A stretch of DNA of 64,000 bases, taken from assembly GCA_902768715.1 (NCBI GenBank), contig CACXMH010000007.1, positions 1-64,000 of the forward strand. The letters are read 5' to 3'. The notes beneath the pieces were generated by a model. The model had not been told where the DNA came from. It saw only the letters and a program-made list of their open reading frames with translations, and did not search any database. Both the position numbers and the translations under genes were made by a program. Origin of the DNA: Fibrobacter succinogenes. Its GTDB lineage: Bacteria; Fibrobacterota; Fibrobacteria; Fibrobacterales; Fibrobacteraceae. How positions within the stretch are numbered: the stretch's first letter is position 1; each line of letters opens with the position of its first letter. This document shows positions 15,628 to 24,268 of this stretch, one piece after another.

Positions 15628-17324
15628 ATTACCTCTCGTGGCTATGGCAAAGTATCCGCGGAGTTCGCCTGAACGTGGCGCTTCGCGTGGCGGTGGGAAC
15701 CCTGCAGGTTTCTCTCGGTCTTGCCATGGTGTGGCTCAGCAAGCGCTTTATCGACGATACCATCAAAAACGGTTCTGACCAGGACGTGGCCCGCATGGTG
15801 GGCCTGTTGGTGCTTACGGTGGTGGGAAACGTGGTGCTTCGCCAGGTGTATTACTACCTTACGTCGGTAGCCACCATCCGGCAGTCCAACGCGCTTAGGC
15901 TCTCCATGTTCGGGCGGCTGTTTACCCGCAAGCTCTACAGCGAAAAGGAACTCCTTTCGGGCGACGTGACTTCCCGTTTTTCCAAGGACGTGGAGCTGGT
16001 AAGCGAAGTGGCTACGGCGAAAATTCCCCAGATGATGGTGACGGCGATACAGCTTCTGGGGGCATTCTTGATGCTCCGCTGGTTCGACCCGCGGCTCGCC
16101 TGGGCTCTTGTCCTCTTGACGCCGCTGGCCCTTGTGTTTGGAAAGTTCGTCTCTTATCGCCTGCGGAAAATGACCCTCAAGATTCGCGAAGGGGAGAGCC
16201 GTATCCAGATGCATGTTCAGGAAGGCGTAGAGAACAATGCCGTACTCCGGAGTCTGGGAAGCGCCCCCTGGGTCTCGGAGCGGCTGGATTCCATGCAGCG
16301 CACCCTCCATCACGACGTGGTGCGGCAGACCCGCTTTTCTGTGATTTCTCGCCTGGCCTTTGGCGGTGCTTTTGGGCTGGGTTACCTGTTGGCTTTTGTG
16401 TGGGGCGGTCTCGGGCTCCGTAACGGCACCATCACTTTTGGCGTCATGACCTCTTTCTTGCAGCTGGTTGGGCAAATCCAGGGCCCCATCCTTTCGATTC
16501 TGAACAACGCACCCCGCCTGATTCACGCTACCGCAAGCATCGACCGCCTGCAGGAGCTGCAGGGCGACGGCGCGGTTAATGACGCGGAGGGCACCTCGAA
16601 GGGTGCGATGGGTGATGCTTCGGATGGTGCAAAAACCGTGCCCGAAGGATCATCTGGCCTGGGCGTCCGTCTGGAAAATGTCAGCTTCCGTTACGCCACC
16701 GCCGACCACGATGCTGTCCGGAATTACACTCACGACTTTAAACCCGGAAGCAAGACCGCCATCATGGGCACGACAGGTGCCGGCAAGACGACGCTGTTCC
16801 GCCTGATGCTTGGGCTTGTGGAACCTCGGGAGGGCCGCGTGCTTGTTTATTCTACGGACTCCAGTGGCTTCGCAGGTGCTTTTGAACGGCCTGTTTCGGC
16901 AAGGACTTGTGATTACTTTGTCTATGTTCCTCAGGGGAATACCCTCATGAGCGGAACGGTTCGGTATAATTTGCAGTTGGCCAAACCGGATGCTACCGAA
17001 GAGGAACTGCGGCATGTGCTGCAGGTGGCCTGTGCAGAATTCGTGTTCGACCTGCCCCACGGTCTGGAAACAGAACTGGGGGAGCGGGGCATGGGGCTAA
17101 GCGAAGGCCAGGCGGAACGTATTGCCGTGGCCCGCGGCCTCCTGCGGCCCGGGAGCGTCTTATTGCTGGACGAAATCAGCTCGGCGCTGGACGAACCTAC
17201 GGAGCGGGAGTTGTTCCGCAGGCTTTTTGCGGCCTATCCGAACAAGACCATGATTTTTATTACCCACCGGAGTGCCGTCGCCGAGATGGACGGGGTGGAA
17301 ACCGAGAAAATTTTTTATAATTGA
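15624..17324 (+). CDS. ABC exporter, fused membrane and ATPase domains
   Basis: 566 aa half-transporter of the MsbA/lipid-peptide exporter type. Six membrane helices span about residues 15-300. The ATPase has Walker A GTTGAGKTT (about 382-390), Q-loop YVPQGN, signature LSEGQAERIAVARG (about 491), Walker B VLLLDE (about 512) with SSALDE, and the switch His in THRS (about 546). The signature reads LSEGQ rather than LSGGQ. A repeat-derived insert of about 23 residues lies in the linker between the two domains (16590-16658). It is coupled to the PqqD-like gene; the cargo is unknown. Confidence 0.9.
   Translation: MNYLSWLWQSIRGVRLNVALRVAVGTLQVSLGLAMVWLSKRFIDDTIKNGSDQDVARMVGLLVLTVVGNVVLRQVYYYLTSVATIRQSNALRLSMFGRLFTRKLYSEKELLSGDVTSRFSKDVELVSEVATAKIPQMMVTAIQLLGAFLMLRWFDPRLAWALVLLTPLALVFGKFVSYRLRKMTLKIREGESRIQMHVQEGVENNAVLRSLGSAPWVSERLDSMQRTLHHDVVRQTRFSVISRLAFGGAFGLGYLLAFVWGGLGLRNGTITFGVMTSFLQLVGQIQGPILSILNNAPRLIHATASIDRLQELQGDGAVNDAEGTSKGAMGDASDGAKTVPEGSSGLGVRLENVSFRYATADHDAVRNYTHDFKPGSKTAIMGTTGAGKTTLFRLMLGLVEPREGRVLVYSTDSSGFAGAFERPVSARTCDYFVYVPQGNTLMSGTVRYNLQLAKPDATEEELRHVLQVACAEFVFDLPHGLETELGERGMGLSEGQAERIAVARGLLRPGSVLLLDEISSALDEPTERELFRRLFAAYPNKTMIFITHRSAVAEMDGVETEKIFYN
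16590..16658 (+). repeat. Repeat insert inside ABC exporter gene
   Basis: Contains GCACC-TCGAAG-GGTGC and further GATGCTTCGGATGGTGC / GTGCCCGAAGGATCATC units. It encodes AEGTSKGAMGDASDGAKTV in the linker just before the ATPase domain, a position where variable length is tolerated. Confidence 0.7.
17316..17323 (+). promoter_or_regulatory. Possible -7 box TATAATTG, 5 nt before SPOR gene
   Basis: One mismatch to TAnnTTTG; it overlaps the exporter stop codon and ends 5 nt before the ATG. It could be an internal promoter, or chance. Confidence 0.35.
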
Positions 17325-17328
17325 TGTC

Positions 17329-17742
17329 ATGAAATCGTCTATTGCTTTTATTGTCGGATTTGCAGCGGCACTGTCTTTTGCCGGAGACCCTACGGACATG
17401 GATTCCCTTTTCCGCGGAAACGAGTATTCTCCCGAGCTTTCCGCCTCTTTGCGGGACACCTCTGCTGCCGCAGGCCCTGCCGTTCCCGGCAAGGCGAGTG
17501 CCGACAAGAAGGCCTCTAAGGACCTGTACGTTTTGCAGTTCGAAGCCGTAGGTGATTTTGATGCGGCCCAGCGCCGCCGTGCAGAACTTTCTGCCAGCAC
17601 GGGTTACGCTATTCAGGTGGTGTTCGACGCTCCCTTCTACAAGTTGCGCGCCGGCGGTTGGAACAACAAGAAGGCCGCCGACGACAAGGCCCGTGAACTT
17701 TCGGCCTACAACATCAGCGCTTTTGTCGTGAAAGTGCGGTAA
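17329..17742 (+). CDS. Secreted SPOR-domain-like protein
   Basis: 137 aa. Signal peptide MKSSIAFIVGFAAALSFA, a short low-complexity linker, then a SPOR-like fold (YVLQFEAVGDFDAAQRRRAEL ... FYKLRAGGWNNKKAADDKA), the domain that binds denuded peptidoglycan glycans. The start at 17329 gives the signal peptide; an upstream in-frame ATG at 17272 lies inside the exporter gene and is rejected. It starts 4 nt after the exporter stop and ends 5 nt from the convergent giant gene. A partnership with the exporter is possible but unproven. Confidence 0.75.
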   Translation: MKSSIAFIVGFAAALSFAGDPTDMDSLFRGNEYSPELSASLRDTSAAAGPAVPGKASADKKASKDLYVLQFEAVGDFDAAQRRRAELSASTGYAIQVVFDAPFYKLRAGGWNNKKAADDKARELSAYNISAFVVKVR

Positions 17743-17747
17743 ATTCT

Positions 17748-20700
17748 CTATTCCAGCAAGCCCAGCAACTGTTTGATGTCCCGTTCGTCCATAGACGACG
17801 GTATGAACGTGCGTTCTTCGGGTGAAACGTAAATCATCTTCCGCTCCGAAGATGGCCGGAAACTTCTGTCTCTCAGCTCTACCGCGGGGTTCTTGATGGA
17901 GTACAGGAACTTGCCGGTCTGGATAAACTTCTGTCCCTTGATGCCCTGCTTGATGGCGTCCATAATCTGGGGCACGAGTTTCTGGTTCGGCCAGGGCTCC
18001 TTGTGGAGCTCGAAAAGTCTCTGTTGCAACAGTTCTTCGTGAATGGGGGACTCGTGGTCCACGTAGAACTTGAGCTGCGTGATGATGGATGCCGCCGAAA
18101 GTTCGGCAATGGGCCTGTCGTGGGGAGTCCCTTCGATTTTCGGGTGCAGCACCGTATAAGGAATCACGCTCAGGTTTTCGGCACTGATGGCGTCAACACT
18201 TTCGGATTCCTCATCGGAGGCGTCCTTGGGCGGGGGAGCCACGCTCTGCTCGATGGCGATGGTAGTGACCATGTGGCTCACTTCGTCGCTGTTGGCCATG
18301 TACCAGAAGGGGGTCCAAAGGTTCAGTACCTTCCAGCCGATTTGACGGAGCAACGTGTGGCGAATGTAAATCCGGTCTTCGATGGATTCCCTGAAACGTT
18401 CCGTGGTGCAGTCATCTTCGACCATGGCCAGGAACCGCCTGGAATTGTTGGCATCGACGACCACGGGGCCGACAGAAATGCCGCACTGGCAGAAATAGGG
18501 CTCCACCTGCACATTTTCGTCTTGCAGGGCTTTCAGGGCCTGGGTGTAGAGTACGGATTCCTTGGGCTTTTCGTCTCGAATATCCAGGGGGAAAACTTTT
18601 TGCAGGTATAGAATCCATTCCCAGAAAAGGTCCGGTTTTTCTTTGGGCTTCTGGGCCATGTCGTTTTCGGAAAGGAACACTTGGAGTTCGCTCTTGGCAA
18701 GTGTCGCACAGACGGAAAGGGCGTTGTTGATGGATTTCTTTTCGGTAGCGTCGTATTCGCCGCACACGAGAATCGTATCCCGCAGGCGGTTGACCGCCCT
18801 TTCGGGAGTCTTTACGTAAAAACTGATGGAGGGGTTTGTAGGCTGGAAGAATCTTGCCGCCGGAGAATCCTTGGGCGTGAGGCTGTTGATGGCCGACTCG
18901 ATTTCCATGCAGGTGGACTGGTGGAGCGCTACAATGCCGAGGGTGCGTCCCGGCTGTCTTTCGGCATGGTGGATGGCGGCCTTCGCAATTTCCATAACCT
19001 TGTCAGAAACCACTTTCAGCGTCTGGTTCTTCTGGCTTTCACGGCTGGGTTGCGGAAGCTGACAAATGTTGCCACCGTAGATTTTGTAGTTCGCAAAATC
19101 TATTATGGAGGAGTGGGCGTAGGTGGTGGAGAACCACAGTTCCCTGGTGGGAATCCCCTGCCTTAAACTCATGGTGAGAATAGATTCCTGGAAGGCCTGG
19201 GTGTGAGAAGTTTTGTCCTCGGGGTAACCGTCCAGCGGTAGGTGCTTCAGGAGAGGTGCCTTGGAATCGCCCACCAGCACCGTCTTTTGAGCCTTGAAAA
19301 TGGAGGGAAGTGCCTCACAGACCGAAATGCAGTCCGCATCTAGAATCACGAGATTCTGGAATTTTTGGGATGGGGGCAGATGGAAACTCTGCTCTAGCGG
19401 GATAAAGGCGAAAAGTCCCGGATTGTCCTTGACGGTGTTTTGCACCAGCCTGAAGTTTGCGTTGCAGAACTGGTCCAGTCGGGAGCGGTAGTCCCTGGTC
19501 TTTTGGGCGCGGGCCTTGGGCAAAAGGGAGAACAGGTCTGTACAAACCTTGCCCACCTGCTGGATTTGCGTGCCCGCCCAGAAGTGAGCGAAGGCTTGGG
19601 CAATGTTCTGGTTTACATTGTTCGCATCTTTCAGGTAGTCGGCCAGTTCCGTTGCTCCGAATTTTTCGATGGACTGCAAAAGCGACGTGGTGCGCACGTG
19701 AATTTCCAGGTTGCCCCAGTTGGCGTTCCACAGCTGGATTTCGTCCAGCCACTTTTCGATGCACAGGCTTTCGAGAGGCGTTTCCAGGGAAAGTCCCTTC
19801 GTAATCTTGCGGGTGGATTCCTGGAGTTCCTTGACGACCTTCGCGTAGTCCTTCATCTGGGGGAGGGCGTCCTTGAACAGCTGCCACTGTTCCAGAATCT
19901 GGAGCAGCAGGTCCAGCCGCGGGTCGTTCTTGTGGGTCTCCCTAAAGTCGTAGATGTAGGTAATCTTCTTGTTCAGCTCGAACCAGTTGGAGCGTTCATA
20001 GAGCCAGTCGCGGCCCAGCAGGTGGTTCCCCAGCACGGAGGTGTCCTTGTAGGCCCGCTTGTTTTCTTGCAGTTCGATCAGGGTGTCGATCAGGTCCAGC
20101 AGCTGGTTGTCCGACGTGACGGCTTTCGGGTCTTTTAGGACTTTCAAAAGCTTTTTCTTGGAACTGCGGTAGCGGTCCGAAAGACCCTTGAGGGTGGCCT
20201 TCAGGCTGTCTGCAAATTCTTCGCGGACAGAAAGGATGTTCTCATCGACAGCGTTGTCGGTGTAGATTTCCGATGTCTGCCTGCGGTAGCGGACCCACTT
20301 GTCGCCTGCTTCGGGGAGCGCCTTCAGGGAATCCTGGTAGTCTTCCCAGCTGTTGGAGCGCAGCTCCCAGTCTTCAAAGACAGGAGTGTTCCTGTTGAAG
20401 TTCTTGAGAATCAGGTCGATGATGTCCGAAAGTCCGGAAAGGTAGATGCCCGTGGGGAACAGTCCCGTCTTTTCGACCAGTCCGATAAGGGGTTTCAGTT
20501 CGTTGGCCTTGCCCGAGGCAAGGGCAAGTTCTTTGGCAATTGCTTCTTGTTCTTCGACGGTAAGGCTTGGAACCCGCACGTCCTTGAAGGCGTTTCTTGC
20601 CTCCTTGCCTTTCTTTTCAAAGTACAGGTAAAGAATCTCGTCCAGGTCCGCCTTGAGTTCGCAGTAGTCCTTGTACGGCACATTCGCGATTTTCTGGAAC

Positions 20701-21857
20701 AGGGTGTCGGATGCTTTAACCTTGACGGCCGGGTTCTGGACAAATTCCGTCAGCAAGTCCGAAAGGGGTGCGTCGGAGGGCTGGATGTTCTTGTTTACGG
20801 CGTCGTAGTACAGCACAAAAGAATCGCGGGTCTTCTGGAGCTCCGGCAGAAGGGCGTCCCTTTCGGGGCCTTCGAAATTGCGGAACTGCGGGAACAGCCG
20901 GTCCCTAAACTTTTGGGCGGTAGATGCCCTGCGGTAAACCACCAAGGTGCTTTTCTTTTCGGCAATGGAATCGGCCACCAGGTTCGCCGTGGCCCGGTCC
21001 CAGTCTGTACCTGGCAGGGCCTGAATGGCATAGGCGTTGTTCCCGGCATCCTTTGCGTCTTCTGTGACCTTGGTGGTGTGGGAATCCGTGATGTACAGAG
21101 GGTAGTGGTCCAGCGGCGAGTAAATTTTGTCGAAAGCCTCTCCGTCGAACTTGGACTCCTTGGTCTGGAATCCCTCGGCGGTAAAGAGGGCTTGAACAGT
21201 AGAGGCGGCACTGGCATTGGATTCGTCCAATCCCTGTTCCATGCATTTCTTGAGGCCCAGTTTGACGGAATCAAAGAAGGCGAGGCAGATGCCGTGTCGT
21301 GTAAATTTCCAGTTTTTCTTTGCCGCCACCGCTTTTTCGAAGAGGGAAAAATACAGCAAAATGCTGAACTGACCGTTCAGGGTGGCGTCTTCTATGGTGG
21401 GGAGCGAAAGCTCCGTTTTCAAACGTTCCCGCAGGACGATGTTTTCGAGAGGGGGCCTCGGAGAAAGAGCTACCGTCTGGGTCTGGAGGTTTACATCCAG
21501 GGGGACCAGCAGGCTTGGGGAAAGGGCGTTCCCTTCCCACTTCAAGAATCCAAGCAACAGGTACAAGTCAGAAGTCCCGAAGTCCTCCAACTTTTCCTTG
21601 AGGGCTTGCAGGATATGTTCTTTCACCTCCAGTTTTTGCTGGGGTGTGAAATTCTCTGACTTGGGGAGGAACGAGTCCAGGGGCAGCGGGCCTCCGGTCT
21701 GTTTCCATTTTTCAAAGAACAGGTCGCCGGTTTCAAGCATCAGGGGCGTCTGGTACAGGCCCTTGGTGTTGAAGTTCAAGAGCGGGTCTTTGGAATCGAA
21801 AAGAGCCGATTCCTGGCGAATCTTTGAAAGGGTGGCGGACAAGGCTGCGTTGGACAT
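17748..21857 (-). CDS. Giant helicase-like protein with eroded ATPase motifs
   Basis: 1369 aa. The layout resembles DUF4011 - superfamily I helicase - MTES_1575-type PD-(D/E)xK nuclease - DUF3320 proteins. Where such proteins have GPPGTGKS, this one has ALPGTDWDRAT (about 280-290), lacking the Walker A Gly-Lys-Ser/Thr. The expected DEAS box reads ILDADC (about 838-843). The nuclease-like core VVVDANNSRRFLAMVEDDC with LRQIGWKVLNLWTPFW (about 1125-1170) keeps D and ExD-type acids. The C-terminus resembles DUF3320 (PIHEELLQQRL). The second ATG was chosen because TATATTCA ends 4 nt upstream. No frameshift is seen, so it appears intact and selected. Confidence 0.7.
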   Translation of the reverse strand: MSNAALSATLSKIRQESALFDSKDPLLNFNTKGLYQTPLMLETGDLFFEKWKQTGGPLPLDSFLPKSENFTPQQKLEVKEHILQALKEKLEDFGTSDLYLLLGFLKWEGNALSPSLLVPLDVNLQTQTVALSPRPPLENIVLRERLKTELSLPTIEDATLNGQFSILLYFSLFEKAVAAKKNWKFTRHGICLAFFDSVKLGLKKCMEQGLDESNASAASTVQALFTAEGFQTKESKFDGEAFDKIYSPLDHYPLYITDSHTTKVTEDAKDAGNNAYAIQALPGTDWDRATANLVADSIAEKKSTLVVYRRASTAQKFRDRLFPQFRNFEGPERDALLPELQKTRDSFVLYYDAVNKNIQPSDAPLSDLLTEFVQNPAVKVKASDTLFQKIANVPYKDYCELKADLDEILYLYFEKKGKEARNAFKDVRVPSLTVEEQEAIAKELALASGKANELKPLIGLVEKTGLFPTGIYLSGLSDIIDLILKNFNRNTPVFEDWELRSNSWEDYQDSLKALPEAGDKWVRYRRQTSEIYTDNAVDENILSVREEFADSLKATLKGLSDRYRSSKKKLLKVLKDPKAVTSDNQLLDLIDTLIELQENKRAYKDTSVLGNHLLGRDWLYERSNWFELNKKITYIYDFRETHKNDPRLDLLLQILEQWQLFKDALPQMKDYAKVVKELQESTRKITKGLSLETPLESLCIEKWLDEIQLWNANWGNLEIHVRTTSLLQSIEKFGATELADYLKDANNVNQNIAQAFAHFWAGTQIQQVGKVCTDLFSLLPKARAQKTRDYRSRLDQFCNANFRLVQNTVKDNPGLFAFIPLEQSFHLPPSQKFQNLVILDADCISVCEALPSIFKAQKTVLVGDSKAPLLKHLPLDGYPEDKTSHTQAFQESILTMSLRQGIPTRELWFSTTYAHSSIIDFANYKIYGGNICQLPQPSRESQKNQTLKVVSDKVMEIAKAAIHHAERQPGRTLGIVALHQSTCMEIESAINSLTPKDSPAARFFQPTNPSISFYVKTPERAVNRLRDTILVCGEYDATEKKSINNALSVCATLAKSELQVFLSENDMAQKPKEKPDLFWEWILYLQKVFPLDIRDEKPKESVLYTQALKALQDENVQVEPYFCQCGISVGPVVVDANNSRRFLAMVEDDCTTERFRESIEDRIYIRHTLLRQIGWKVLNLWTPFWYMANSDEVSHMVTTIAIEQSVAPPPKDASDEESESVDAISAENLSVIPYTVLHPKIEGTPHDRPIAELSAASIITQLKFYVDHESPIHEELLQQRLFELHKEPWPNQKLVPQIMDAIKQGIKGQKFIQTGKFLYSIKNPAVELRDRSFRPSSERKMIYVSPEERTFIPSSMDERDIKQLLGLLE

Positions 21858-21861
21858 GCCT

Positions 21862-21869
21862 TGAATATA
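21862..21869 (-). promoter_or_regulatory. -7-like box TATATTCA, 4 nt before the giant gene
   Basis: Minus-strand TATATTCA, spacer AGGC, then the ATG at 21857. Partial match to TAnnTTTG. Confidence 0.4.
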
Positions 21870-21880
21870 CATTTTTGTTG

Positions 21881-21916
21881 AGTTACTAGTTACTAGTTGC
21901 TAGTTACGAGTTGTAG
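21881..21916. repeat. Period-7 array (TTACTAG type)
   Basis: Units read AGTTACT AGTTACT AGTTGCT AGTTACG AGTTGTAG. It lies between the giant gene's promoter region and the end of gluQ. Confidence 0.85.
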
Positions 21917-21942
21917 AATAGGGGCATCTTTGGCCTTTGTAT

Positions 21943-22851
21943 CTACAGATTTCGGCAGATGATGTCCAGGGCGGTGTTCAGGGCGGTGGGCGTTTGGGTG
22001 GGGGCTAGTCCTGCCTTGAAAAGGACCCTGCCCAGGAGTTCTTGGGGGGTGACGCCCGCTTCTCGGTCTTGCCGGATACTGTGGGCTTTTTCCCGCTTGG
22101 AAAGTTTTTTGCCTACGGTATCTACGATGAGGGGGTGGTGCAGGTACTTGGGCGGTTCGGTCCTGCCCATCAGTTCCATCAGGGCGATTTGCCTTGCGGT
22201 GGAATTCCGTATGTCTTCGCCCCGGATAACGTGGGTGATTCCCTCTTCGATGTCGTCGGCGCAGACGGCGAACTGGTAGGTCCATTGGCCGATTCTATCC
22301 CGGATAGGAAAGTCACCGCACTGGAGTTTTGGATTTTCGGCAAAGTCCCCCAGGCGCAGGTCGTGCCAGTTTATTACTTTGTCTGGAATTTTGATTCGGA
22401 GGGAGTAGGGGGCGTTGCGGGGGAAACCCCCGCTGGAGGGGGTAGAGAGCGACGCAGTGCGAACTAGGGGGAGGCTTCCCCCTTTGCATTTTCCTTGGTA
22501 TATGATTTCGCCAAATTCGTTCTTTGGATTTTGTTCTTCCAGCTCCTTGCGGCTGCAGTAGCAGGGATAGACCAGGTTTTGTGCTTCAAGGTTTTTGAGG
22601 GCTTTTTCAAATCGGTCGAAGTGGTCGCTCTGGAGGCTTTCGCTTTGCCACTTGAAGCCAAGCCATTGCAGGTCTTCGCGGATGGCGGCGATGTGCTCGG
22701 GCCTTGACCTTTCTTGGTCGTGGTCCTCGATGCGCAGGTGCACCGACAGGTCCCATTTTTGGGCGGCGGCCCACACGAACAGGGCCGAAAGCAGGTGGCC
22801 TTCGTGGAGGTAGCCGGTGGGGCTCGGGGCAAATCTGGTTTTTCCGGGCAT
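21943..22851 (-). CDS. gluQ: Glutamyl-Q tRNA(Asp) synthetase
   Basis: 302-aa paralogue of the GluRS catalytic domain, without anticodon-binding domain, that puts glutamate on queuosine 34 of tRNA(Asp). The HIGH-type motif is SPTGYLHEGH (10-19), zinc ligands appear in YPCYCSRKE and YQGKCKG, and the KMSKS-type motif is KKLSKRE (about 248). A repeat-derived insert of about 25 residues sits right after the zinc region (22405-22484). A TATATTTC box ends 5 nt before the ATG and no Shine-Dalgarno is seen. Confidence 0.92.
   Translation of the reverse strand: MPGKTRFAPSPTGYLHEGHLLSALFVWAAAQKWDLSVHLRIEDHDQERSRPEHIAAIREDLQWLGFKWQSESLQSDHFDRFEKALKNLEAQNLVYPCYCSRKELEEQNPKNEFGEIIYQGKCKGGSLPLVRTASLSTPSSGGFPRNAPYSLRIKIPDKVINWHDLRLGDFAENPKLQCGDFPIRDRIGQWTYQFAVCADDIEEGITHVIRGEDIRNSTARQIALMELMGRTEPPKYLHHPLIVDTVGKKLSKREKAHSIRQDREAGVTPQELLGRVLFKAGLAPTQTPTALNTALDIICRNL
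22405..22484 (-). repeat. Repeat insert inside gluQ
   Basis: Sense strand: GGGGGAAGCCTCCCCC (stem), a TTCGCACTGCGTCGC-like segment, then CCCCCTCCAGCGGGGG and TTTCCCCC. It encodes SLPLVRTASLSTPSSGGF between KCKGG and YSLRIKIPD. A related GGGGAAAGCCTCCCCC lies in the spacer at 55205-55220. Confidence 0.8.
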
Positions 22852-22856
22852 AGGGG

Positions 22857-22864
22857 GAAATATA
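22857..22864 (-). promoter_or_regulatory. -7 box TATATTTC, 5 nt before gluQ
   Basis: Minus-strand TATATTTC with a 5-nt spacer to the ATG at 22851. The box merges with the heptamer array on its upstream side. Confidence 0.6.
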
Positions 22865-22937
22865 GGTAATAGGGGATAGGTAGTAGGTTGTAGGTATTAG
22901 GGCTGACGACTCATAACTGACAACTCATTACTAATCT
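22861..22937. repeat. Two successive period-7 arrays upstream of gluQ
   Basis: First array TAGGTAA TAGGGGA TAGGTAG TAGGTTG TAGGTAT ending TTAGGGCTG (22861-22903). Second array ACTCATA ACTGACA ACTCATT ACTAATC (22909-22936), a different consensus with the same period. Confidence 0.85.
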
Positions 22938-22964
22938 CACACCTCGTAGCCGTCAAATACTATA

Positions 22965-22972
22965 TTTCTTTT
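22965..22972 (+). promoter_or_regulatory. -7 box TATATTTC upstream of secreted protein gene
   Basis: TATATTTC lies about 25-35 nt before the ATG at 22999, so this gene would have a normal leader. A GGGGTG near the ATG could serve as ribosome-binding site. Confidence 0.4.
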
Positions 22973-22998
22973 GAAAACGACGAACAACCGGGGTGTTT

Positions 22999-23577
22999 AT
23001 GAAATTGAGTGGATTGGTTGGATGTGCTTGCCTGCTTGCCTTTGCGGCGGGCGCTTTTGCTAACGATATTATCGCGACGACCTCCAACGGCTCTACGGTG
23101 ATTCTCCACGACAACGGCCGCTGGGAATACTACCAGAACAATGCGAAGATTCGGGACGTGCGTCCGGAAGCCACGCCCGAAGATGCCAAGTTCAACGTTT
23201 CCGTGCTTTACGAAAGTGCCGACAAGTTGAAGAAGAACGTGCGTATGGCCATGGAAGCGGACTTTGCCACCGAAGAAGAAATCAAGGACAGCCTGCGCAA
23301 GGTGCCCAAGGGCGGTATCATCTATTTCCAGGTGCCCACCAAGCAGATCAAGAAGGGCCTGAACCGGGAGTTCACCTATTCTGTCTTTGATAAGGGCAAA
23401 ACGCCAATATTCTCGAAGACCGTTGCAGAAACCGAGGCGACTCCTAGCGAAGATGCCGGTGTGTCAAACCTGGTGGTGGTGCCTGTCTATGGTCGGCCCA
23501 AGTCCAAGGTCATGAAGGCCCGCGTGGAAAACCGTGCTGCAAGGCAGACCCTGGATATCGACGTTCCTATCCAGTAA
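22999..23577 (+). CDS. Secreted protein of unknown function
   Basis: 192 aa with a signal peptide (MKLSGLVGCACLLAFAAGAFA). The mature N-terminus has TSNGSTVILHDNGRWEY, a short beta element seen in several uncharacterised periplasmic proteins (DUF3157-like; uncertain). The rest is a Lys-rich beta domain. ATG 22999 is preferred over a GTG two codons upstream. The DnaQ-like gene follows 25 nt downstream, probably on the same mRNA. Confidence 0.65.
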   Translation: MKLSGLVGCACLLAFAAGAFANDIIATTSNGSTVILHDNGRWEYYQNNAKIRDVRPEATPEDAKFNVSVLYESADKLKKNVRMAMEADFATEEEIKDSLRKVPKGGIIYFQVPTKQIKKGLNREFTYSVFDKGKTPIFSKTVAETEATPSEDAGVSNLVVVPVYGRPKSKVMKARVENRAARQTLDIDVPIQ

Positions 23578-23602
23578 GGGAACGCTTCGCAGGGACTAAA
23601 CC

Positions 23603-24166
23603 GTGAAATTTGCCGTCGTGGACTTGGAAACCACCGGAGGGAAACCTTCCGATGGACGCATTACCGAAATAGGCGTCGTTTTGATGGACGATACCAACGT
23701 GGAGGGAACGTTCCAGGCCCTGGTGGATCCGGGCATGCCAATCCAGCCCTTTGTGCAAAGGCTTACGGGAATTACCGATGAGATGGTGCAGGGAAAACCG
23801 CAGTTTTCCGCCATTGCCGAAGACCTGATGGGTATGTTGCAAGACCGCATCTTTGTGGCTCACAACGTGCAGTTCGACAGCCGTTTCATGATGGCGGAAC
23901 TGAAACGCTGCGCCATCAAGTACGACCCGCCCAGGCTTTGCACCGTGAAACTTTCCCGAAGGTTCTTTCCGGGGCTGCCCAGCTACAGCCTGCACAACCT
24001 GACGGAGTCCCTGGAACTTCCGGACTTTAACCACCACAGGGCTCTGGCCGATGCCCGTGCCGCCGCCGAAATCCTGAAGCTGGTCTATGAAAAAATCGGA
24101 CCGGAAAAGTTGTTGAAAGAGGTGAAGAACCTACCGAAGAAAGATTCTCGACCTGGCCGAGGCTGA
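23603..24166 (+). CDS. DnaQ-like DEDDh 3'-5' exonuclease
   Basis: 187-aa exonuclease of the DNA polymerase III epsilon family. ExoI motif VVDLETTG (Asp7, Glu9), ExoII HNVQFDSRF and ExoIII HHRALADARA with the DEDDh histidine are all present. It is a stand-alone exonuclease domain without a polymerase-binding tail or UvrC part, so its role could be proofreading or RNA/DNA trimming. The GTG start follows AGGGAC with no better ATG in the conserved N-terminus. Confidence 0.88.
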   Translation: MKFAVVDLETTGGKPSDGRITEIGVVLMDDTNVEGTFQALVDPGMPIQPFVQRLTGITDEMVQGKPQFSAIAEDLMGMLQDRIFVAHNVQFDSRFMMAELKRCAIKYDPPRLCTVKLSRRFFPGLPSYSLHNLTESLELPDFNHHRALADARAAAEILKLVYEKIGPEKLLKEVKNLPKKDSRPGRG

Positions 24167-24223
24167 CTCATCTTGTCCCCTGCGGCCCTAACACCTACTA
24201 AGTCCATCATTAAAAAACTGTAT

Positions 24224-24263
24224 GGATCCCGTCCCCTATCGCTGCGCTCCAGGGCCCAGGATG
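24224..24263 (-). repeat. pal-A palindromic element in spacer
   Basis: Minus strand: CATCCTGGGCCCTGGAGCGC, a shortened inner hairpin, then GATAGGGGACGGGATCC. Same ends as the elements after rnc. Confidence 0.75.
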
Positions 24264-24268
24264 ATGTT

